A stretch of 9,126 nucleotides of DNA from positions 1 through 9,126 of the forward strand of contig JAITBH010000046.1 in assembly GCA_031283745.1 (NCBI GenBank), given 5' to 3'. Origin of the DNA: Candidatus Ectomicrobium neotermitis. Its GTDB lineage: Bacteria > Elusimicrobiota > Endomicrobiia > Endomicrobiales > Endomicrobiaceae. Both the position numbers and the translations under genes were made by a program. Under the pieces are notes generated by a model, which worked only from the letters and a program-made list of their open reading frames with translations, was not told the DNA's origin and searched no databases. Positions 6,261-9,126 of the stretch are shown piece by piece (the first letter of the stretch is position 1; each line of letters starts with the position of its first letter).

Positions 6261-6269
6261 TTATCCACA
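6261..6269 (+). promoter_or_regulatory. Consensus DnaA box (TTATCCACA)
   Basis: Exact match to the strict bacterial DnaA 9-mer, lying between two divergent genes and about 95 nt upstream of the gap -35. Only one perfect copy is seen here, so it suggests at most local DnaA binding, not an origin. A 9-mer can also occur by chance. Confidence 0.4.
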
Positions 6270-6388
6270 GGTTGTTTGAAATCCTTCAATTCATAGCGGG
6301 AAAGTCTTATTTGTTTAGTTTATGCTAACATCACGGACGGTTGCGGGGGGTCAAATTTGCCCTAAAAAAGCTGTAAAAGGAGAGAAAA

Positions 6389-6658
6389 ATGAAAGCAATT
6401 GTATCGGTAATCGGGACGGATAAACCCGGAATTATCGCCAAAGTCAGCACCTGCCTCTTTAATTTCAATGTAAATATCGAGGACATCAGCCAAACCATAA
6501 TGCAGAATAACTTCACGATGATTATGTTTGTTGACCTTTCGAGGGCTTCGATAAAGTTTGAGGATTTAAGCATCGCTCTTGAGAAAATCGGCACGGAGAT
6601 TGGCATGCTGATAAGGATTCAAGATTCGGGCATTTTCCAAGCTATGCACAGAATATAA
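6389..6658 (+). CDS. ACT domain-containing protein (UPF0237 family)
   Basis: An 89-residue single ACT domain, the small ligand-binding regulatory fold that usually binds amino acids as a dimer. The first strand and the loop GTDKPGI (9-15) are typical: AIVSVIGTDKPGIIAKVSTC, then the helix and NVNIEDISQT, a second strand (FTMIMFVDL, 42-50) and the remaining helix and strand. No catalytic domain is attached. A strong ribosome binding site (AAAGGAGA, 6376-6383) precedes the ATG. The gene lies 10 nt before the UPF0210 gene, an association seen in many bacteria and archaea, so it is probably the regulatory or sensing partner of that protein. The ligand is unknown. The gene is divergent from gap. 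Confidence 0.93.
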   Translation: MKAIVSVIGTDKPGIIAKVSTCLFNFNVNIEDISQTIMQNNFTMIMFVDLSRASIKFEDLSIALEKIGTEIGMLIRIQDSGIFQAMHRI

Positions 6659-6668
6659 GGAGCTAAAA

Positions 6669-8024
6669 ATGGCAATAAATAACAATGAAATTCTTGAAAC
6701 GATAGATATGTTAGACAGCCAAAATCTTGATGTGCGGACCATCACGATGGCATTGTCGCTGTTTGACTGTATCAGCGAGGATCCCGCAAGAACGGCACAA
6801 AAGGTCTATGACAAAATCATCAAAAATGCCTCAAAACTTGTCCAAACAGGTGAGGAAATTGGCAAGGAGTTAGGAGTGCATATTGTCCATAAGCGGGTTG
6901 CGGTCAGCCCTATCGCTCTCATCGGGTCGAGCTGCGGGCAATTTCTGCCTATAGCTCGGGCTATGGATAAGGCTGCGGTCGAGATTGGCATCGATTTTAT
7001 TGGGGGCTACAGTGCACTCGTTCAAAAAGGCACTACCCCGTATGAAAAAGTTTTTCTTGACTCGATACCAGAAGCCCTTTCGACCACGCAGAAGGTTTGT
7101 TCGTCGGTCAATCTCGCCTCAACCAAAAGCGGGATAAATTTGGACGCAGTCAAAATAATGGGTGCAAAAATTAAGGAGACCGCCCGTCTGACCTCATCTA
7201 ATAATAGTATCGGCTGTGCAAAACTCGTCGTCTTTGCCAACGCTGTAGACGACAATCCTTTTATGGCTGGGGCATTTACAGGTATAGGCGAAGGGGACTG
7301 CTTAATAAATGTGGGGGTGTCTGGTCCGGGTGTCATAGAGCATGAGCTGAAGAAATTGAAAGGGGCTGATATTGCCCAGATTGCAGAAACCATCAAGAAA
7401 ACCGCTTTCAAAATTACCCGATTGGGGCAGCTCGTGGCAGAAAATGCCGCAAAGAGGCTCGGCTGCGGATGCGGAATTGTGGATTTATCGCTTGCACCGA
7501 CACCAAAAGTTGGAGATTCCGTCGCAAGTATTCTTGAGGAAATAGGCTTGTCTGAAATAGGCAGCCACGGCAGCACCGCCTGTCTTGCTTTGCTAAATGA
7601 TGCAGTCAAAAAAGGCGGGATGATGGCTTCAAAATATGTGGGAGGTTTATCGGGTGCATTCATTCCAGTTTCTGAAGATGTGGGAATGATTTCCGCCGCC
7701 CGCCGTGGAACTTTGACGATAAATAAATTGGAAGCGATGACAAGTGTGTGCAGCGTGGGGCTTGATATGATAGCGGTCGCTGGGGACACCAGCGAAGCAG
7801 TGATCGCCGCCATCATTGCCGACGAATGTGCTATCGGAGTGATAAATAATAAGACGACAGCCGTGAGAATAATTCCCGTTGCGGGCAAAAAAGCAGGTGA
7901 TGAGGTGAGTTTTGGGGGATTGCTTGGAACGGCGCCGATTATGCCCCTCAACTTCGGAGACCCATCAGTGTTCATTTCAAGGGGAGGACGGATCCCCGCA
8001 CCGATTACGAGTGCAAGGAACTGA
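6669..8024 (+). CDS. UPF0210 (DUF711) family protein, PFL/RNR-like fold, function unknown
   Basis: A 451-residue member of UPF0210/DUF711, whose structure (Streptococcus pneumoniae SP0239 type) has an alpha/beta barrel related to pyruvate formate-lyase and ribonucleotide reductase. No activity has been established to my knowledge. Family-typical stretches are the N-terminal DVRTITMALSLFDC (21-34), DFIGGYSALVQKG (109-121), the glycine-rich INVGVSGPGVIEH (213-225), the Cys pair RLGCGCGIVDLSLAPTP (263-279; C266, C268), IGSHGSTACLALLNDAVKKGG (297-317) and MTSVCSVGLDMIAVAGDT (357-374; C361). The length fits the family. AAGGAG (6657-6662) overlaps the end of the ACT gene, so the two are surely co-transcribed and probably translationally coupled. 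No clear terminator follows; a repeat cluster begins 28 nt after the stop. A long open frame on the opposite strand is only a shadow. Confidence 0.94.
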   Translation: MAINNNEILETIDMLDSQNLDVRTITMALSLFDCISEDPARTAQKVYDKIIKNASKLVQTGEEIGKELGVHIVHKRVAVSPIALIGSSCGQFLPIARAMDKAAVEIGIDFIGGYSALVQKGTTPYEKVFLDSIPEALSTTQKVCSSVNLASTKSGINLDAVKIMGAKIKETARLTSSNNSIGCAKLVVFANAVDDNPFMAGAFTGIGEGDCLINVGVSGPGVIEHELKKLKGADIAQIAETIKKTAFKITRLGQLVAENAAKRLGCGCGIVDLSLAPTPKVGDSVASILEEIGLSEIGSHGSTACLALLNDAVKKGGMMASKYVGGLSGAFIPVSEDVGMISAARRGTLTINKLEAMTSVCSVGLDMIAVAGDTSEAVIAAIIADECAIGVINNKTTAVRIIPVAGKKAGDEVSFGGLLGTAPIMPLNFGDPSVFISRGGRIPAPITSARN

Positions 8025-8052
8025 CCGCGAACGGCAGGGAACGGCACCTTTG

Positions 8053-8140
8053 GCGGGCGTTCCACCCGAGTGATCAGTGGTTAGTGGTTAGTCAACGACC
8101 TTAACGGCAGTGATCAGTGGTTAGTGGTTAGTGGTTAGTG
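8053..8140 (+). repeat. Repeat module A, copy 3, with extra heptamer array
   Basis: GCGGGCGTTCCACCCG followed by heptamers AGTGATC-AGTGGTT-AGTGGTT-AGT (8069-8092). A second array AGTGATC-AGTGGTT-AGTGGTT-AGTGGTT-AGTG (8109-8140) follows after a 16-nt spacer. Confidence 0.9.
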
Positions 8141-8146
8141 AAAAGC

Positions 8147-8302
8147 AACTGCAACGGCAATCGGGTGACCAATGTAGGGGAGGGTTTCAAACCCTCCCGT
8201 GTGGTCACTTACGGGATAATGAAACGGCGGGCGGACAACACGAAACGGAACGGGTGATTGCGGTGCGGGATTTGAAAAATGTGCGGGTTGGTTTTTTTGT
8301 CG
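8147..8302 (+). repeat. Repeat modules D + B, copy 2
   Basis: D at 8147-8170 ends in GTGACC, which pairs with GGTCAC (8203-8208) to enclose the perfect 21-nt palindrome (8178-8198). B runs from 8174 to the T tract and GTCG at 8302, with the same internal order as the copy at 2216-2346. Confidence 0.92.
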
Positions 8303-8333
8303 TGGGCGTTGTCGGCAAACACCGATGGCGGAC

Positions 8334-8470
8334 GACCACTGTAGGGGAGGGTTTCAAACCCTCCCGTGTGGTCATTTGCGGGATAATGAAATGGCGGACG
8401 GACAAGACGAAACGGAACGGGTGATTGCGGTGCGGGATTTGAAAAATGTGCGGGGTTGGTTTTTTTGTCG
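8334..8470 (+). repeat. Repeat module B, copy 3
   Basis: Full-length B (8341-8470) with the palindrome at 8345-8365 and the T tract and GTCG end. GACCAC (8334-8339) pairs with GTGGTC (8368-8373) around the palindrome. No D block precedes it; it follows copy 2 after about 30 nt. Confidence 0.92.
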
Positions 8471-8504
8471 TGGGCGTTGTCGTGCGTCGTCAACGATAAC
8501 GGCA

Positions 8505-8610
8505 ACCACATATTTAACCCGCCAAGAGGAATCGGCGGGCGGGAGGGTTTCAAACCCTCCCATGTGGTCATTTACGGGATAATGAAACGGCGGACGGGCA
8601 ACACGAACGG
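8505..8610 (+). repeat. Repeat module B, copy 4 (3'-truncated, variant 5' flank)
   Basis: The palindrome is at 8541-8561. The usual GTAGG lead-in is replaced by a CCCGCC/GGCGGG hairpin (8518-8523/8534-8539), and ACCACAT (8505-8511) pairs with ATGTGGT (8562-8568). The B body stops after ACACGAA and runs into A copy 4, so the last third of B is missing. Confidence 0.85.
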
Positions 8611-8614
8611 CTTT

Positions 8615-8654
8615 GCAGGCGTTCCACCTGAGTGGTTAGTGAGTAGTGGTTAGT
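8615..8654 (+). repeat. Repeat module A, copy 4
   Basis: GCAGGCGTTCCACCTG followed by AGTGGTT-AGTGAGT-AGTGGTT-AGT. It has the same CAGG/CCTG arm variant as the inverted copy at 2417-2464. Confidence 0.88.
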
Positions 8655-8668
8655 CAACGACCACGGCG

Positions 8669-8741
8669 AACTGCCACGGCAATCGGGTGACCGTTGTTGT
8701 CGTTCGTCGTAAACGATAACTGCCACGACAATCGAACGACC
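8669..8741 (+). repeat. Two tandem D blocks
   Basis: AACTGCCACGGCAATCGGGT (8669-8688) plus GACC, and AACTGCCACGACAATCGAAC (8718-8737) plus GACC. Each is followed by CGTTGTTGT, giving a 49-nt period. The second leads directly into B copy 5. Confidence 0.82.
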
Positions 8742-8747
8742 GTTGTT

Positions 8748-8845
8748 GTAGGGGAGGGTTTCAAACCCTCCCGTGTGGTCATTTTCGGGATAATGAAATG
8801 GCGGACGGGCAACACGAAACGGAACGGGCGGTTGCGGTGCGGAAT
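8748..8845 (+). repeat. Repeat module B, copy 5 (3' end replaced by C)
   Basis: The palindrome is at 8752-8772. GACC (8738-8741) can pair with GGTC (8777-8780). The body follows the family up to GCGGTGCGGAAT and then switches to module C instead of the usual T-tract end. Confidence 0.88.
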
Positions 8846-8897
8846 GTTGTTGAATATGGATTTTTTATGGTGTGGATACCATTATATAGGTATGCAC
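8846..8897 (+). repeat. Repeat module C, copy 1
   Basis: 52 nt, identical to 9075-9126 except for one base near the start. It contains GTGGATACC (8872-8880), eight A/T bases and GGTATGCAC (8889-8897), a 9-bp stem with one mismatch. An overlapping ATGGT/ACCAT hairpin is also possible. Confidence 0.9.
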
Positions 8898-8916
8898 AGG
8901 AACAGGATCGATCAAT

Positions 8917-9046
8917 GTAGGGGAGGGTTTTAAACCCTCCCGTGTGGTCATTTACGGGATAACGAAACGGCGGGCGGGCAACACAAAACGGGACGGGCGG
9001 TTGCGGGGCGGAATTTGAAAAATGCGGGCGGTTGGTTTTTTTGCCG
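8917..9046 (+). repeat. Repeat module B, copy 6
   Basis: Full-length B. The palindrome (8921-8941) differs only at its unpaired centre base (T instead of C), so both arms are unchanged. It ends in the T tract and GCCG. A CCCGCC/GGCGGG hairpin (9051-9056/9066-9071) follows. Confidence 0.92.
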
Positions 9047-9074
9047 CCTGCCCGCCTTTCCGTTCGGCGGGTTC

Positions 9075-9126
9075 GTTGTTAAATATGGATTTTTTATGGT
9101 GTGGATACCATTATATAGGTATGCAC
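9075..9126 (+). repeat. Repeat module C, copy 2 (at window end)
   Basis: The second copy of the 52-nt C module, with its hairpin arms at 9101-9109 and 9118-9126. It stops exactly at the last base of the window, so its right boundary is not known. Confidence 0.88.

Larger units (their letters stand above)
6095..6388. other. Divergent intergenic region between gap and the ACT-domain gene
   Basis: Besides the gap promoter this contains a 7-bp hairpin (ATATTGA 6208-6214 / TCAATAT 6219-6225, TTTT loop), a consensus DnaA-box 9-mer (6261-6269) and a GC-rich patch at 6334-6358 that resembles part of repeat module B. No convincing -35/-10 pair was found for the + strand pair. The best -10-like string is TATGCT at 6321-6326, without a good -35. 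Confidence 0.6.
8025..9126. other. Non-coding repeat cluster (modules A, D, B, C)
   Basis: About 1.1 kb with no credible gene. The open frames here merely translate the repeats (recurrent GEGFKPS or GFQTLPCGH peptides) and lack ribosome binding sites. In order: A 8053-8092, heptamers 8109-8140, D 8147-8170, B 8174-8302, B 8334-8470, B truncated 8505-8610, A 8615-8654, D 8669-8692, D 8718-8741, B truncated 8748-8845, C 8846-8897, B 8917-9046, C 9075-9126. All copies are on the same strand. GC content is visibly higher than in the neighbouring genes. Confidence 0.85.

Noticed and set aside
6261..6269. Replication origin
   Set aside because: Only one perfect DnaA box, no AT-rich unwinding region with clustered boxes, and no dnaA, dnaN or similar gene nearby.
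6345..6364. Palindrome around CAAATTTG before the ACT gene as an operator
   Set aside because: Symmetry extends over only 8 bp before mismatching, too little to call a binding site.
7022..8065. 347-codon open frame on the - strand opposite the UPF0210 gene
   Set aside because: The + strand frame matches a known family over its full length with a good ribosome binding site; the antisense frame has no recognisable domain and is a codon-bias shadow.
8131..8933. Several overlapping short ORFs on both strands in the repeat cluster
   Set aside because: They only translate the repeats (recurring GEGFKPSRVVI or GFQTLPCGH peptides in different frames), have no ribosome binding sites, and break at module borders.
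8174..9046. CRISPR array
   Set aside because: Repeat units are about 130 nt, spacing is irregular (167-211 nt between palindromes), copies are variably truncated, and there are no uniform spacers or cas genes.

Overview
The window looks like chromosomal DNA from a Gram-negative-type, moderate-GC bacterium. Two family-9 glycosyltransferases of the LPS heptosyltransferase type imply an outer membrane. The housekeeping genes (gap, pgk, a class I aminotransferase) are bacterial, and an ACT-domain/UPF0210 pair is common in anaerobes. An uncultivated candidate-phylum lineage is plausible, but the sequence alone does not fix a phylum.

Layout. (1) Positions 1-2149, + strand: the 3' part of a WaaF-like heptosyltransferase cut by the window edge, a small Lys/Glu-rich ORF with a hexanucleotide microsatellite, then a complete WaaC-like heptosyltransferase with an in-frame 3 x 10-residue tandem repeat. 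(2) 2141-2483: a non-coding, MITE-like repeat island between convergent genes. Its inverted ends supply the TAG stop codons of both neighbours. (3) 2475-6165, - strand: a gap -> pgk -> aminotransferase cluster with a good sigma-70-type promoter before gap. Stem-loop/U-tract signals sit directly against the Shine-Dalgarno sequences of pgk and the aminotransferase. (4) 6095-6388: a divergent intergenic region with a perfect DnaA-box 9-mer and a small hairpin. (5) 6389-8024, + strand: a tightly spaced ACT-domain (UPF0237) and UPF0210/DUF711 pair. (6) 8025-9126: about 1.1 kb without a credible gene, built of dispersed repeat modules.

The repeats are the most notable content. I name four modules: A (a GCGTTCCACC mini-hairpin followed by AGTGRTY heptamers), D (an AACTGCCACG... 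block), B (about 130 nt, opening with a perfect 21-nt palindrome and ending in a T tract) and C (52 nt with a hairpin). They recur in the order A-D-B, with C after some B copies, around 2119-2486 and 8053-9126. Six B copies, several A and D copies and two C copies are visible. Base changes that keep arms paired suggest that the folded or palindromic form matters. The heptamer puts TAG on one strand and TAA on the other every 7 nt, so an array of three or more units closes all six frames.

Functionally, gap and pgk carry out consecutive steps of lower glycolysis/gluconeogenesis, and the aminotransferase links the cluster to amino-acid metabolism. The heptosyltransferases build LPS inner core. 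The role of the ACT/UPF0210 pair is unknown.
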